A DNA stretch of 64,000 bases. It comes from Pseudomonas bohemica (GTDB lineage Bacteria > Pseudomonadota > Gammaproteobacteria > Pseudomonadales > Pseudomonadaceae). The position numbers and the translations under genes were made by a program. Every line of letters begins with the position of its first letter. The first letter of the stretch is position 1. This document shows positions 20,720 to 30,006 of the stretch, one piece after another. The notes under the pieces are model-generated. The model was given only the letters and a program-made list of their open reading frames with translations, had not been told where the DNA came from and made no database searches. Where the stretch lies: positions 39,642 through 103,641 of the forward strand of contig NZ_NKHL01000114.1 of NCBI RefSeq assembly GCF_002934685.1, read 5' to 3'.

Positions 20720-23212
20720 ATGACCCGCTCCCCGTTTCGTCGTCTCGTCTTTGGCACCGTGCGTCGCCTGCTGTATCTGTGGGTGCGTTCGGAAACGATC
20801 AATCAGTCGTCCTTCACCCTCAATCTCGACCGCAGCCGCCCGGTGTTCTACGCGCTGCAAAGCCCGTCGCTGAGCGACCTGGCCGTGCTTGATACCGAGT
20901 GCCGCAAAGCCGGTCTGCCGCGTCCTGTCCTGGCGGTTGCGGTGGGCAATCTGACAGAGCCTGCGGCGTTCTTCTACCTGACGCCGGCACCTGACTGGCT
21001 GGGACGGCAGGACAAACGCGGTGCGCCGCCCACACTGGAAAGGCTGGTGGGCGCAGTGACCCGCAATGCCACCGAGGATGCGCAGATCATCCCGGTCAGC
21101 GTGTTCTGGGGACAGTCGCCGGACAAGGAAGACAGCCCGTGGAAGCTGCTGTTTGCGGACAGCTGGGCGGTCACCGGGCGTCTGCGGCGTTTCATCACGA
21201 TTCTGATTCTCGGACGCAAGACCCGCGTGCAGTTCTCCGCCCCGATTCATCTGCGTGAACTGGTCGACGAGAACAAAGGCTACGAGCGCACGGTGCGCAT
21301 GGCTCAACGCCTGCTGCGCGTACATTTCCGCAACCTGAAGACCGCCACTATCGGACCGGACCTGTCACACCGACGCAATCTGGTGAAGGGCCTGATCGCC
21401 GATCCGCTGGTCAAACAGGCGATTCTCGACGAAGCCGCCCGAGAGAAGATTCCCGAGGCCAAGGCACGGGAAAAGGCCCTGCATTACGGCAACGAAATCG
21501 CTTCGGACTACACCTACACCGCCATCCGCTTTCTGGAAGTGGTGCTGAGCTGGTTCTGGAACAAGATCTACGACGGCATCAAGGTCAGCCATCTGGAGGG
21601 CGTGCAGAACGTCGCACAGGGCAACGAGATCATTTATGTACCCTGCCATCGCAGCCACATCGATTACCTGCTGCTGTCGTATCTGTTGTTCCGCAATGGC
21701 CTGACGCCGCCGCACATCGCCGCGGGTATCAACCTCAACATGCCGGTGATCGGTAGTCTGCTGCGCCGCGGCGGCGCGTTCTTCATGCGTCGCACCTTCA
21801 AGGGCAATCCGCTGTACACCGCGGTTTTCAACGAGTACCTGCACACCTTGTTCACCAAGGGTTTCCCGGTGGAATACTTCGTCGAGGGCGGGCGCTCGCG
21901 CACCGGACGCATGTTGCAGCCCAAGACGGGGATGCTGGCGATCACGATGCGCAGTTACCTGCGCAACTCGCGCACGCCGATCATTTTCGTGCCGGTCTAC
22001 ATCGGTTACGAGCGCGTACTGGAAGGCCGCACCTACCTGGGTGAATTGCGCGGGGCGGCGAAAAAGAAAGAATCGATCTTCGACATCTTCAAAGTCATCG
22101 GTGCGCTCAAACAGCGTTTCGGCCAGGTTTCGGTCAACTTCGGCGAGCCGATCAAGCTGGCCGACTTCCTCGATCACGAACAACCGAATTGGCGTACCCA
22201 GGATCTCGGCCCGGTGTTCAAGCCGGCCTGGCTTAACGAGACCACCCATCGGCTGGGTGAGCGTGTGGCCCGGCATCTTAACGAAGCCGCCGCGGTCAAT
22301 CCGGTGAATCTGGTGGCGCTTGCGCTGCTGTCCACCAACAAACACGCGCTCGACGATCAGGCTCTGGCGCGGGTGCTGGACCTCTACCTGACCCTGCTGC
22401 GCAGCGTGCCGTACTCGCCGCATACCACTCTGCCGGAAGGCGATGGTCAGGCGTTGATCGAGCATGTCAAAGGCATGGATCTGCTTTCCGAGCAGAAAGA
22501 TGCGCTGGGCAAGATCCTCTATCTGGACGAACAGAACGCCGTCCTGATGACCTATTACCGCAACAACGTGCTGCATATCCTCGCCTTGCCGTCGCTGCTG
22601 GCGAGTTTCTTCCAGAGTTCTTCACGCATGAGCCGCGAACAGGTGCTGCGTTACGCCCGTGCGCTGTACCCGTATCTGCAATCGGAATTGTTCATTCGCT
22701 GGTCCCTGGACGAGCTGGATGCCGTGATCGATCAATGGCTGGCAGCGTTCGTCGAACAGGGGCTGCTGCGCTTCGAGAACGATGTCTACCTGCGCCCCGC
22801 ACCAAGCTCGCGGCACTTCGTGTTGCTGACGCTGTTGTCACGGGCCATCGCGCAGACCCTGCAACGCTTCTACATGGCGATTTCGCTGTTGCTCAACAGC
22901 GGCCAGCACACCCTGACCGCCGAGGAGCTGGAGGATCTGAGCACGATCATGGCCCAGCGCCTGTCCATCCTGCACGGCCTGAACGCCCCGGAATTCTTCG
23001 ACAAGAGCCTGTTCCGCCACTTCATTCAGACGCTGCTGGACCAGGACGTGTTGCGCAAGGACGACGGCGGCAAGCTGGGCTATCACGCGTTATTGGGCGA
23101 GCTGGCCGAAGGTGCGGCCAAGCGGGTATTGCCGGCGGAAATTCGTTTGTCGATTCGTCAAGTGGCACTGCATCGCAGTGAAGAGGTCCTAGATGCTGGG
23201 CCGAGTGTCTGA
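20720..23212 (+). CDS. plsB: glycerol-3-phosphate 1-O-acyltransferase
   Basis: Inner-membrane-associated enzyme that acylates glycerol-3-phosphate in the first step of phospholipid synthesis. Characteristic blocks are HRSHIDYLLLSYLL (His310 and Asp315 of the catalytic HX4D), GAFFMRRTF, FVEGGRSRTGRML and IIFVPVYIGYERVLEG. The 830 residues match the family. The start at 20720 (MTRSPFRRL) is preferred over the 10-residue extension because of its basic family-like N-terminus. It precedes the YbaY-type lipoprotein gene by 35 bases. Confidence 0.96.
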   Translation: MTRSPFRRLVFGTVRRLLYLWVRSETINQSSFTLNLDRSRPVFYALQSPSLSDLAVLDTECRKAGLPRPVLAVAVGNLTEPAAFFYLTPAPDWLGRQDKRGAPPTLERLVGAVTRNATEDAQIIPVSVFWGQSPDKEDSPWKLLFADSWAVTGRLRRFITILILGRKTRVQFSAPIHLRELVDENKGYERTVRMAQRLLRVHFRNLKTATIGPDLSHRRNLVKGLIADPLVKQAILDEAAREKIPEAKAREKALHYGNEIASDYTYTAIRFLEVVLSWFWNKIYDGIKVSHLEGVQNVAQGNEIIYVPCHRSHIDYLLLSYLLFRNGLTPPHIAAGINLNMPVIGSLLRRGGAFFMRRTFKGNPLYTAVFNEYLHTLFTKGFPVEYFVEGGRSRTGRMLQPKTGMLAITMRSYLRNSRTPIIFVPVYIGYERVLEGRTYLGELRGAAKKKESIFDIFKVIGALKQRFGQVSVNFGEPIKLADFLDHEQPNWRTQDLGPVFKPAWLNETTHRLGERVARHLNEAAAVNPVNLVALALLSTNKHALDDQALARVLDLYLTLLRSVPYSPHTTLPEGDGQALIEHVKGMDLLSEQKDALGKILYLDEQNAVLMTYYRNNVLHILALPSLLASFFQSSSRMSREQVLRYARALYPYLQSELFIRWSLDELDAVIDQWLAAFVEQGLLRFENDVYLRPAPSSRHFVLLTLLSRAIAQTLQRFYMAISLLLNSGQHTLTAEELEDLSTIMAQRLSILHGLNAPEFFDKSLFRHFIQTLLDQDVLRKDDGGKLGYHALLGELAEGAAKRVLPAEIRLSIRQVALHRSEEVLDAGPSV

Positions 23213-23247
23213 TCTCGGTGCCTCAACACGACAAGGAGAACCACTTG

Positions 23248-23646
23248 ATGAAACACCTTCTGCTGACCCTGATGGCCACCCTTCTGGCCGCCTGTGCCGA
23301 TGCTCCGGACAATCTGCCCGGCACCGTCGACGGCGAGGTCTTTTACGTGCAGCGCATGGCCCTGCCGCCTACCGCAACGTTGAAGGTCACACTGCAGGAT
23401 GTGTCGCTGGCCGACGCCCCGGCGCAGACCCTCGCCAGCGAGAGCGGACCGATCAAGGGCCAGGCCCCGCTGCCATTTCATCTGACCTATGATCAGAAGC
23501 AGGTCAAACAGGGCCACACCTACACCGTCAGTGCGCGCATCGAAGTGGATGGCAAGCTGGTGCTGATCAGCACCGAACGCTACACCGTCGACCTGACACT
23601 GGAAGAAAAACCGCCGATCAAGATTCGTCTGAATCCGGCCACATAA
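23248..23646 (+). CDS. YbaY-family (YscW-like) lipoprotein, 132 aa
   Basis: Small lipoprotein. Residues 1-15 form a lipoprotein signal with LLAAC (Cys16 to be lipidated). The beta-sandwich body reads GTVDGEVFYVQRMALPPTATLKVTLQDVS and IKGQAPLPFHLTYD, typical of the YbaY/YscW pattern. No Asp at +2 is visible (Ala follows Cys), so outer-membrane sorting is expected. A GGAGAACCACTTG ribosome site precedes the ATG, and the longer frame from 23218 is not used. Function in Pseudomonas is unknown. Confidence 0.85.
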   Translation: MKHLLLTLMATLLAACADAPDNLPGTVDGEVFYVQRMALPPTATLKVTLQDVSLADAPAQTLASESGPIKGQAPLPFHLTYDQKQVKQGHTYTVSARIEVDGKLVLISTERYTVDLTLEEKPPIKIRLNPAT

Positions 23647-23694
23647 AGCGTTTTCACCCGACTTTTCCTTATTTCCAAAAAAGGACGTTACCCC

Positions 23695-24384
23695 ATGCTG
23701 CTTCGCTCCCTCTCGATCACGGGCTTGTGTGCCGCACTGCTGCTGTCGGCCAGTGCCTTCGCATTGTCCCTGGGTGATCTGTCGCAATCGGACGCGACCG
23801 GTGGCCTCAAGGACGCGCTGACCCAGGGCGCGCAGATCGCCGTCAAGCAACTGGGCGTGCCCGGTGGCTTCAGCAACAACAAGGACGTGCGCATCGAGCT
23901 GCCGGGCAAACTTGGCAAAGTGGCGAGCAAGATGAAGCAGTTCGGCATGGGCGCGCAGGTGGACCAGCTGGAAGCCAGCATGAACCAGGCAGCGGAAGCG
24001 GCCGTGCCCCAGGCGCAGGCGCTGCTGGTGGATGCGGTGAGGAAGATGAGCGTGTCTGACGCCAAGGGCATTCTCAGCGGCGGTAAGGACTCGGCCACGC
24101 AATACTTGGACAAGAGTAGCCGCGAGCAGATCCGCGCCAAATTCCTGCCGATCGTCAAACAGGCTACCGACAAGGTCGGGCTGGCGCAGAAGTACAACGC
24201 CTTCGCCGGGCAAGCCGCAACCCTGGGTGTGGTAGATGCGAAAGACTCGAACGTCGAAGGTTACGTAACACAGAAAGCCCTCGACGGCCTGTTTGAGATG
24301 ATCGCCAAACAGGAAGAAAGCATTCGCGCCAACCCCGCGGCGGCGGCGACAAGCCTGGCGAAGAAGGTGTTCGGCGCGCTGTGA
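23695..24384 (+). CDS. DUF4197 periplasmic protein, 229 aa
   Basis: Exported protein of unknown function. A signal peptide covers residues 1-23 (LCAALLLSASAFA). The mature part matches DUF4197, with GGLKDALTQGAQIAVKQLG, VRIELPGKL, LLVDAVRKMSVSDAKGILSGG and ATQYLD. Length is normal for the family. It follows the YbaY-type gene by 48 bases and converges on rsmJ. Confidence 0.88.
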   Translation: MLLRSLSITGLCAALLLSASAFALSLGDLSQSDATGGLKDALTQGAQIAVKQLGVPGGFSNNKDVRIELPGKLGKVASKMKQFGMGAQVDQLEASMNQAAEAAVPQAQALLVDAVRKMSVSDAKGILSGGKDSATQYLDKSSREQIRAKFLPIVKQATDKVGLAQKYNAFAGQAATLGVVDAKDSNVEGYVTQKALDGLFEMIAKQEESIRANPAAAATSLAKKVFGAL

Positions 24385-24454
24385 TCGGACTTGCTGTTTC
24401 ATCCCGGCGCAGCGACCGAAGCAGCCAACCTGATCGGCACCCGACCGGAGGCCG

Positions 24455-25237
24455 CTACGGCTTCAAAGCCTTTTTTGGATAGATGTCATACCGACTGGAC
24501 TTGCCATCCAGCGCATAGCCCGGCTTCGCGCCTTCGATGCACGGCGCCTTGCGGGGGCGCTTGACCACCACCCGGTGGGTGGCCAGCGCCAGTGCGGCTT
24601 CGAGCAGCGCCGGGGCGTCCGTGTCGTCGCCCACCAATGGCCGGAACAGGCGCATTTCCTTCTTCACCAACGCGGTTTTCTCACGATGGGGGAACATCGG
24701 ATCAAGGTAGATCACCTGCGGCGGATCGCCTTCCCAGCTGCGCAATAGTTCGATGGAATTGCCGGTCATCAGGCGCATCTGACCAATGATCCCACCTACG
24801 TCCAGATCCTGAGCACCGCGCGCCAACCCGTCTTCGAGCAGCGCCGCGATGATCGGCTGACGTTCGATCAGACTCATCTCGCAACCCAGACTCGCCAGCA
24901 CGAACGCGTCCTTGCCCAACCCCGCCGTTGCGTCCAGCACGCGGGGACGAACGCCGGGCTGAACGCCCACCGCCTTGGCGATCATCTGCCCGCTGCCGCC
25001 GCCGAACAGACGCCGATGCGCCGCTTTGCCTTCAACGAAATCCACCCGCACAGGCCCCGGCACATCGTCGCCCAACTGCTGCAATTGCAGGCCTTCATCG
25101 CTCACTTGCAGGGCGAAATCGGCCTCGGGATCCTCTAGCGGCAAGTCCAGACGCTCGGCCCACCGCGCGGCTTTTTCCCGACCATCGGAAGTCAGGGTTT
25201 CGACCCGAATGCGGCTGCCCGCTTGCTCCTCACTCAT
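24455..25237 (-). CDS. rsmJ: 16S rRNA (guanine-N2)-methyltransferase RsmJ, 260 aa
   Basis: Methylates G1516 of 16S rRNA in E. coli. The AdoMet site is in VLDATAGLGKDAFVLASLGC, and the catalytic-type motif YLDPMFPHREKTALVKKEM follows, with GYALDGKSSRYDIY near the C-terminus. The start at 25237 (MSEEQAGS) is preferred; the frame opening at 25303 would add 22 unlikely residues. It is convergent with the DUF4197 gene and divergent from the repeat-containing gene at 25336. Confidence 0.93.
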   Translation of the reverse strand: MSEEQAGSRIRVETLTSDGREKAARWAERLDLPLEDPEADFALQVSDEGLQLQQLGDDVPGPVRVDFVEGKAAHRRLFGGGSGQMIAKAVGVQPGVRPRVLDATAGLGKDAFVLASLGCEMSLIERQPIIAALLEDGLARGAQDLDVGGIIGQMRLMTGNSIELLRSWEGDPPQVIYLDPMFPHREKTALVKKEMRLFRPLVGDDTDAPALLEAALALATHRVVVKRPRKAPCIEGAKPGYALDGKSSRYDIYPKKALKP

Positions 25238-25335
25238 TGTGTCCACGCGTTCTAATTTTCTTAATGATTGGCAACATCTGCCGATAACGAAAGTATTCGG
25301 CATTTTGCCAGACCCACGGCATGTACTGAGCGCTT

Positions 25336-25965
25336 ATGTCAGACATTCAGCAAACATCCTCGATAGGTTATTTATCGTACGCAGGCGATTACAGCGTACT
25401 CAATAGCCAAACCCTGAGCGGCGTCACGCAGCTCTGGCAGGATGCATTTGCCCGTGCAATGGCCCAGCACGCAGACGACAACGCCAGCGACACGCCTGAG
25501 CATCCCGTTGCGGTTGCGACGGACAGCGTGACCGGCGAGCCCATCGCGGGGGCCAAGACCCTGGGCAAGATCGTCGAACAGCGTCAATGCCCGGTCGAAG
25601 ACAAGGAAATCGTCCCGCCGGAACCGCTGTTCCTGCCTATCGCCGAATTCGAATGGGATCTGGCCGACAAGCCTGCCACGCCTTACAGCGCCAGCGAACT
25701 GATCGAGCAGCAGCGCAATCTGGAATTCGACAGCAACTGGGTACGCCCGACCGTGCTCAATCCTTACGACGACAGCGTCGATCCGGGCCCTGGCCCTCAA
25801 CCTCGCCCTTTGTTCCTGCCGATTGCCGACTTCGAGTGGGACCTGGCCGACAAACCTGCCATGCCTTACAGCGCCGAAGACATGACCGAACAACAGCGCC
25901 ACCTGGAGTTCGACATTGGCTGGGCGCGGCCGATCGTGTTGCAGAATTTGCGTATGGCCGCGTAA
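25336..25965 (+). CDS. Pseudomonas protein with a duplicated internal motif, 209 aa
   Basis: Function unknown. Residues 97-142 and 158-203 are two copies of one module, each reading PLFLPIA(E/D)FEWDLADKPA-PYSA, then EQQR-LEFD--W-RP-VL. The spacing is exactly 61 residues, and a Pro/Gly linker (PGPGPQPR) joins the copies. The N-terminal part is variable and Ser/Gln-rich. No signal or membrane segment is obvious, so the site of action is unclear. Upstream AT-rich sequence probably holds divergent promoters with rsmJ. Confidence 0.7.
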   Translation: MSDIQQTSSIGYLSYAGDYSVLNSQTLSGVTQLWQDAFARAMAQHADDNASDTPEHPVAVATDSVTGEPIAGAKTLGKIVEQRQCPVEDKEIVPPEPLFLPIAEFEWDLADKPATPYSASELIEQQRNLEFDSNWVRPTVLNPYDDSVDPGPGPQPRPLFLPIADFEWDLADKPAMPYSAEDMTEQQRHLEFDIGWARPIVLQNLRMAA

Positions 25966-26032
25966 CAGCTCTGTTGGTGGACCCAGTTTTATGGGGGTGG
26001 GTCTGTGACATATTTATGTCTGACGCGACGCA

Positions 26033-26060
26033 TCGCGGGCAAGCACGCCCCTACAGGTCG
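26033..26060. repeat. single REP core
   Basis: The inverted-orientation core ATCGCGGGCAAGCACGCCCCTAC lies in the short gap after the repeat protein. No clear partner is seen; the ATTTATGTCTGACGCGACG sequence in front resembles the spacer used at 36195. Confidence 0.75.
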
Positions 26061-26074
26061 GGCTCACTGCCCTG

Positions 26075-26773
26075 TCAGCGACACACCCGCCAATGCCCCA
26101 TGTCCACGTGAAAATGGTTGCGGTGCGCTGCGTTGTAATCCGGGCCAAGCACAGTATTGAACTGCTTACACGCGCCATCCCTGACCAGCCTCAGAAACTT
26201 CCCGTTATCGCCTTCATCCTTCCAATTTGTGAGCACCGAAATCCGGCGTCCGTCTGCCAGACGAAACCCTGCGATATCCAGTGCATTGGCCGAGGCATGC
26301 TGACTCAGGCGTCCTTCGCTGCGGTTGTAGACGTTGCGGCAGGCAAAACTGCCAAGGTGATCGATTTGCGTGACCTTCTGCCCGAACACCTCTTGCGCAG
26401 CGGGTTGCAGGCCGTGGATATCAAACAGCGCGTAGGCGACCGCCAAGGGGCAACTGGAGAGAAAACTGCTGCTGAGCGCGACATCGCCACCCTGGATACG
26501 CAACGTGTTGCTCAATGGGCATTTGGCGTCTGCGTCGCTGTCGGCCTGATGGGCGTAACGCAGTGTCGAGGTGTGCAGCGCCTGGTCGCACAACGCAGGG
26601 TCATTCTGCAGGCGCCAGAGCTTGAACGGGGTCAGCAGATTCGGTTGTTCACGAACGTCCAGCGGCGCCCATGGGTTCCAGCGATCAGCTACCGGCAGCC
26701 AGCCGCGCCATACCGAGATGGCGAGGCCCGCGCAGATCAGCAGCAATAAAAAGAACAGGGTCGAACCGCGCAT
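26075..26773 (-). CDS. extensin-family (M15-like fold) protein, 232 aa
   Basis: Probably a periplasmic, membrane-anchored protein of the extensin-like family. One N-terminal segment (residues 4-22, LFFLLLLICAGLAISVW) is a signal anchor. The domain has conserved Cys (CPLSNTLRIQGG, SCPLAVAYAL, FACRNVYNR) and the motifs SQHASANALDIAGF and HRNHFHVDMGHWRVC, which supply a His/Asp metal-site pattern as in M15/DD-carboxypeptidase-like proteins. Wall-related activity is inferred, not shown. Confidence 0.85.
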   Translation of the reverse strand: MRGSTLFFLLLLICAGLAISVWRGWLPVADRWNPWAPLDVREQPNLLTPFKLWRLQNDPALCDQALHTSTLRYAHQADSDADAKCPLSNTLRIQGGDVALSSSFLSSCPLAVAYALFDIHGLQPAAQEVFGQKVTQIDHLGSFACRNVYNRSEGRLSQHASANALDIAGFRLADGRRISVLTNWKDEGDNGKFLRLVRDGACKQFNTVLGPDYNAAHRNHFHVDMGHWRVCR

Positions 26774-26821
26774 TGGGCCAAGGTTTCCGCAGTAAGGACA
26801 GAGGCGTCCTCGTAATCGACC

Positions 26822-27694
26822 TTACAACAGGCCGAGTTGCTCCACTTCTGGCCCACGCTCAGGCGCTGGCAATTTGGGCAATCCCGGCAGCAATGTCATC
26901 AGTCGTTGGTGGAAACGTCGCGCAAGGTCGGGGGCTTGAATATTGTCCGGGGTGTGCAGAAAAACGTAAGGGGTGCGCCCTTCCTCAATCCAGCCAGCGA
27001 CTTTTTGCGCCCACTGCTCGATGAAACGGTCATTAGCCTCCAACTCCGGGCGGCCGATGAAGCGCACCTGAGGAAAGTCCGTGAGCGCTGCCGGACGCAC
27101 CGGGACTTTCGGCTTCTTCGATTGCGCGAGCAAAACCGCAGGATCCCTGGACGTGCAGCTGAACAAAGGTCTGGAATCCAGGCAGATGCGCTCGACACCG
27201 CGGTCCAGCAGCAAACGATTGAGGATCCGCTCGCCCTCGCCCTTGTCGAAGAACCCCATGTTGCGCACCTCGACCGCCAGCGCCCGACCTTCCAGCGCGT
27301 CGATGAAAGTGGCCAGCTCGCCAACCCGGTTGGGTGTGAAACTTGCGGGCAGTTGTAGCCACAGCGGCTGAACACGGGCGCCCAGCGGAGCGAGTAATTG
27401 CAGAAAGTCTTCAGCGGCGGTCAGATGTTCGCGCAAGTCACCGGCGTGACTGATGTCGCCGGGAAACTTGGCGGTAAAACGGAAATGCTCGGGCATGACC
27501 TGCGCCCAACGCTGTACGGTCGTGTCCTTGGGGCGGGCGTAGAACGTAGTGTTGCCTTCCACGGCATTAAACACTTGGGTATACAACTCGAGCATGTCGC
27601 CCGGGCGGGCATCTTGCGGGTACAGCGACTGCCTCCAGGCGTTTTCACTCCAGGACGGACAACCGATGTAGTAAGGCGGGTCGGGAATATTCAA
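26822..27694 (-). CDS. DUF72 (YecE) family protein, 290 aa
   Basis: TIM-barrel protein of unknown biochemical role. The DUF72 pattern is clear: YYIGCPSWSENAW, then FNAVEGNTTFYARP, FRFTAKFPGDISH, LAVEVRNMGFFD and PYVFLHTPDN. The start is a TTG at 27694 that overlaps the stop of the upstream gene as TTGA, so translation is probably coupled. No better ATG lies before the conserved IGCPSW. Confidence 0.9.
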   Translation of the reverse strand: MNIPDPPYYIGCPSWSENAWRQSLYPQDARPGDMLELYTQVFNAVEGNTTFYARPKDTTVQRWAQVMPEHFRFTAKFPGDISHAGDLREHLTAAEDFLQLLAPLGARVQPLWLQLPASFTPNRVGELATFIDALEGRALAVEVRNMGFFDKGEGERILNRLLLDRGVERICLDSRPLFSCTSRDPAVLLAQSKKPKVPVRPAALTDFPQVRFIGRPELEANDRFIEQWAQKVAGWIEEGRTPYVFLHTPDNIQAPDLARRFHQRLMTLLPGLPKLPAPERGPEVEQLGLL

Positions 27695-27984
27695 ACGTGC
27701 AGATCAAGGCCTGAGACTTCCAGATCCCAATCGACGAACGTGGAAGTTGTCAGATAGCTGCTCAGGGCGTGGGCAACCCGGCTGCTCATGGCGCGCGGGA
27801 AGATGATGTCCTGCTGGCGAGCTGGCACGTTGGCCGTGCTGCCGGTCTGACGGCGAGCTGTTTGCGGAACGACCTCGACGACGTCATCGATCACCTCTTC
27901 GAAGGCGTCATCAATCGTCGCAGAGCCTTTGCGTGGCTTACGCGTGATTGGGTACGAGCGTGGTGAAGGACCGTTGATCCGCAT
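27691..27984 (-). CDS. conserved small protein of unknown function, 97 aa
   Basis: Unrecognised; likely a Pseudomonas-specific protein. The first 65 residues are polar and charged (ITRKPRKGSATIDDAFEEVIDDVVEVV), and the end is hydrophobic-aromatic (VAHALSSYLTTSTFVDWDLEVSGLDLHV). It shares a TTGA overlap with the DUF72 gene. A regulatory or structural link to that protein is only suggested by coupling. Confidence 0.65.
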   Translation of the reverse strand: MRINGPSPRSYPITRKPRKGSATIDDAFEEVIDDVVEVVPQTARRQTGSTANVPARQQDIIFPRAMSSRVAHALSSYLTTSTFVDWDLEVSGLDLHV

Positions 27985-28290
27985 CGATGCTTACTCGGCG
28001 TCTTATAGTGGCAATTTAATCTCGCGAATGCTCTCCTGGCAATCTCGCGAACGATAACTAGACCACAGTTATTGCCAAATGTTTGAAGCCACCGGGCAGA
28101 AAATGTTTATTTGTCGCCGAACGGTAGTAAATGCTGTGACCTGGGTCGCAAATGAAGCGTGCGGGCCGGGACACTTTCCAGTTATGCCCTGTAGCGGCAC
28201 GGTCGGGGACGTTCCGTTTGCCAGCGGTAACGTCGTTGATATCGCCACCGCCGGTAAGCCGCGCTGCTCAGGTTTTGTGCCGCATGCGGA
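27985..28290. other. 306-base intergenic region
   Basis: No gene or strong structure seen. It lies between the tsaB stop and the start of the 97-aa gene, which is transcribed leftward like tsaB; probably it contains the promoter of the 97-aa/DUF72 unit. Confidence 0.35.
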
Positions 28291-28965
28291 TCAACGCGCT
28301 TTCGGGGTGGCCACTTTGTCCCGCAGATACACCGGTTGTGCATCATCGGCAGCGATCGCCTCGCCCCGGTGCCAGGCGAAGGTGCCCAAGGTCAACAGAT
28401 CCTGAGCGTGGGGCAGCATCGTGGCATCCTGGCCGGACAGGCTGACCGCGATGCGATCCGCGTAGCCCCAACCCGTACCGGCACCGAACCACTGGCCCGA
28501 AGCATCATCCGGCAATGCGGCGTTTTCCGGCGGCATCACGGCCTCTGCGCCCACCAGTCGCATTTCGCCTGCGGTCTCGCAATAGCAACCCCAGTACACC
28601 TCGTCCATGCGCGCATCGATGGCGGCCGCCACTTGCGTAACCCCGTGTTCACGAAAGGCGCGCTGAGCCAGTACCGCTAGATTGGACACCGGCAATACCG
28701 GCCGATCCAGACCGAACGCCAAGCCCTGTACTACACCGATAGCGATACGCACCCCAGTGAACGCACCCGGGCCGCGACCGAATGCGATGGCATCCAGCGC
28801 CGACAGCTCGATGCCCGCCTCGGCCAGCAGATCCTTGATCATCGGCAGGAGCTTTTGCGCGTGCAGACGCGGGATCACCTCATAGTGAGTCAGTACTTTG
28901 CCGTCGTGCAGCAAGGCGACTGAGCAGGCTTCAGTGGCGGTGTCCAGGGCCAGCAAGGTTGTCAT
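28291..28965 (-). CDS. tsaB: tRNA t6A biosynthesis protein TsaB
   Basis: Non-catalytic ASKHA-fold partner of TsaD in making t6A37. The sequence MTTLLALDTATEACSVALLHDG and FGRGPGAFTGVRIAIGVVQGLAFG are typical TsaB blocks. The start at 28965 is preferred to 29034, since the upstream 23 residues do not match the family. It is about 109 bases from adk with a terminator-like hairpin between them. Confidence 0.95.
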   Translation of the reverse strand: MTTLLALDTATEACSVALLHDGKVLTHYEVIPRLHAQKLLPMIKDLLAEAGIELSALDAIAFGRGPGAFTGVRIAIGVVQGLAFGLDRPVLPVSNLAVLAQRAFREHGVTQVAAAIDARMDEVYWGCYCETAGEMRLVGAEAVMPPENAALPDDASGQWFGAGTGWGYADRIAVSLSGQDATMLPHAQDLLTLGTFAWHRGEAIAADDAQPVYLRDKVATPKAR

Positions 28966-29020
28966 CGGGGTTTCCACGGTTGTGCGAAAGGCGAGTGAGG
29001 GTTGTACTGAAAAGTGCCGC

Positions 29021-29057
29021 ATTATAAACAACAACGACCCGCAAGCGGGCCGTTGTT
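29021..29057 (-). terminator. terminator of adk
   Basis: The stem AACAACG/CGTTGTT with an inner CCCGC/GCGGG segment lies just after the adk stop, with an AT-rich tail on the minus strand. It would separate adk from tsaB. Confidence 0.6.
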
Positions 29058-29073
29058 CACTGCGCCGAGAAGA

Positions 29074-29721
29074 TCAGGCCAGTGCTGCGTTCACCTTGGC
29101 GGTGATGTCTTCCACGGAGCCGACGCCTTCGATACTGCGGAACTTCGGCTTGCCGTCTTCGGCTTGCAGCTTCTCGTAAAATTGCACCAGCGGCTTGGTC
29201 TGGGAGTGGTATACCGACAGGCGATGACGCACGGTTGCTTCAACGTCGTCTTTACGCTGCACCAGCGGCTCGCCGGTGACATCGTCCACACCGTCGACTT
29301 TCGGCGGGTTGAAGATGGTGTGATAAACGCGTCCCGAACCTTCATGCACACGACGGCCGGAAATGCGCTTGACGATCTCTTCGTCGTCAACCTTGATCTC
29401 GACCACGTAATCGATCGACAAGCCTGCATCCTTCAAGGCTTCAGCCTGAGGAATGGTGCGTGGAAAACCGTCGAACAGGCAGCCGTTTGCGCAGTCCGGC
29501 TGCGACAGGCGATCCTTGATCAGGTCGATGATCAAGTCATCGGAAACCAGACCGCCGCTGTCCATGACGCTTTTGGCTTTCAAACCCAGCTCGGTGCCAG
29601 CCTTGACCGCTGCGCGCAGCATGTCGCCGGTGGAGATTTGCGGAATGCCGAATTTTTGGGTGATGAACGTAGCCTGAGTACCTTTACCGGCTCCGGGAGC
29701 TCCCAGCAGAATCACGCGCAT
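29074..29721 (-). CDS. adk: adenylate kinase
   Basis: Converts ATP and AMP to two ADP. It shows the P-loop LLGAPGAGKGTQA, the AMP-site ISTGDMLRAAVK and GFPRTIPQAEAL, and a long LID region with YHTIFNPPK and no Cys quartet, so no structural zinc. The start at 29721 (MRVILLG) is preferred over the 5-residue extension. 215 residues is the usual bacterial length. Confidence 0.97.
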   Translation of the reverse strand: MRVILLGAPGAGKGTQATFITQKFGIPQISTGDMLRAAVKAGTELGLKAKSVMDSGGLVSDDLIIDLIKDRLSQPDCANGCLFDGFPRTIPQAEALKDAGLSIDYVVEIKVDDEEIVKRISGRRVHEGSGRVYHTIFNPPKVDGVDDVTGEPLVQRKDDVEATVRHRLSVYHSQTKPLVQFYEKLQAEDGKPKFRSIEGVGSVEDITAKVNAALA

Positions 29722-30006
29722 TGTTGTGCTCCTCAATTTTTATAGAGATTTCGTCGGATTCGCCTAAATGGGGCCAATCACCTAAAAAGATTTACTGACC
29801 CAACGGCCAAAGGCTGATCAAGATACACAGCCGATTCATGCCGCACAAGACGCCGAAAGTCGCAGCAACCCGCGAAAAACCCGCAGCTTGCCCAGGATCA
29901 ATACTCTGGTATGACCCGGCGCAACTCCAGGGATGTGTATCAGTGCCGATCAGGCGCGCACCGCGGGATGAAGGCTTTTGCCCTCACCCGCGGGTGAAAA
30001 GTCTCG

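Noticed and set aside
29977..29994. CACCCGCGGGTG palindrome after ppc as a terminator
   Set aside because: Has no loop and only a short T-rich tail; more likely chance or a protein site, so not annotated.
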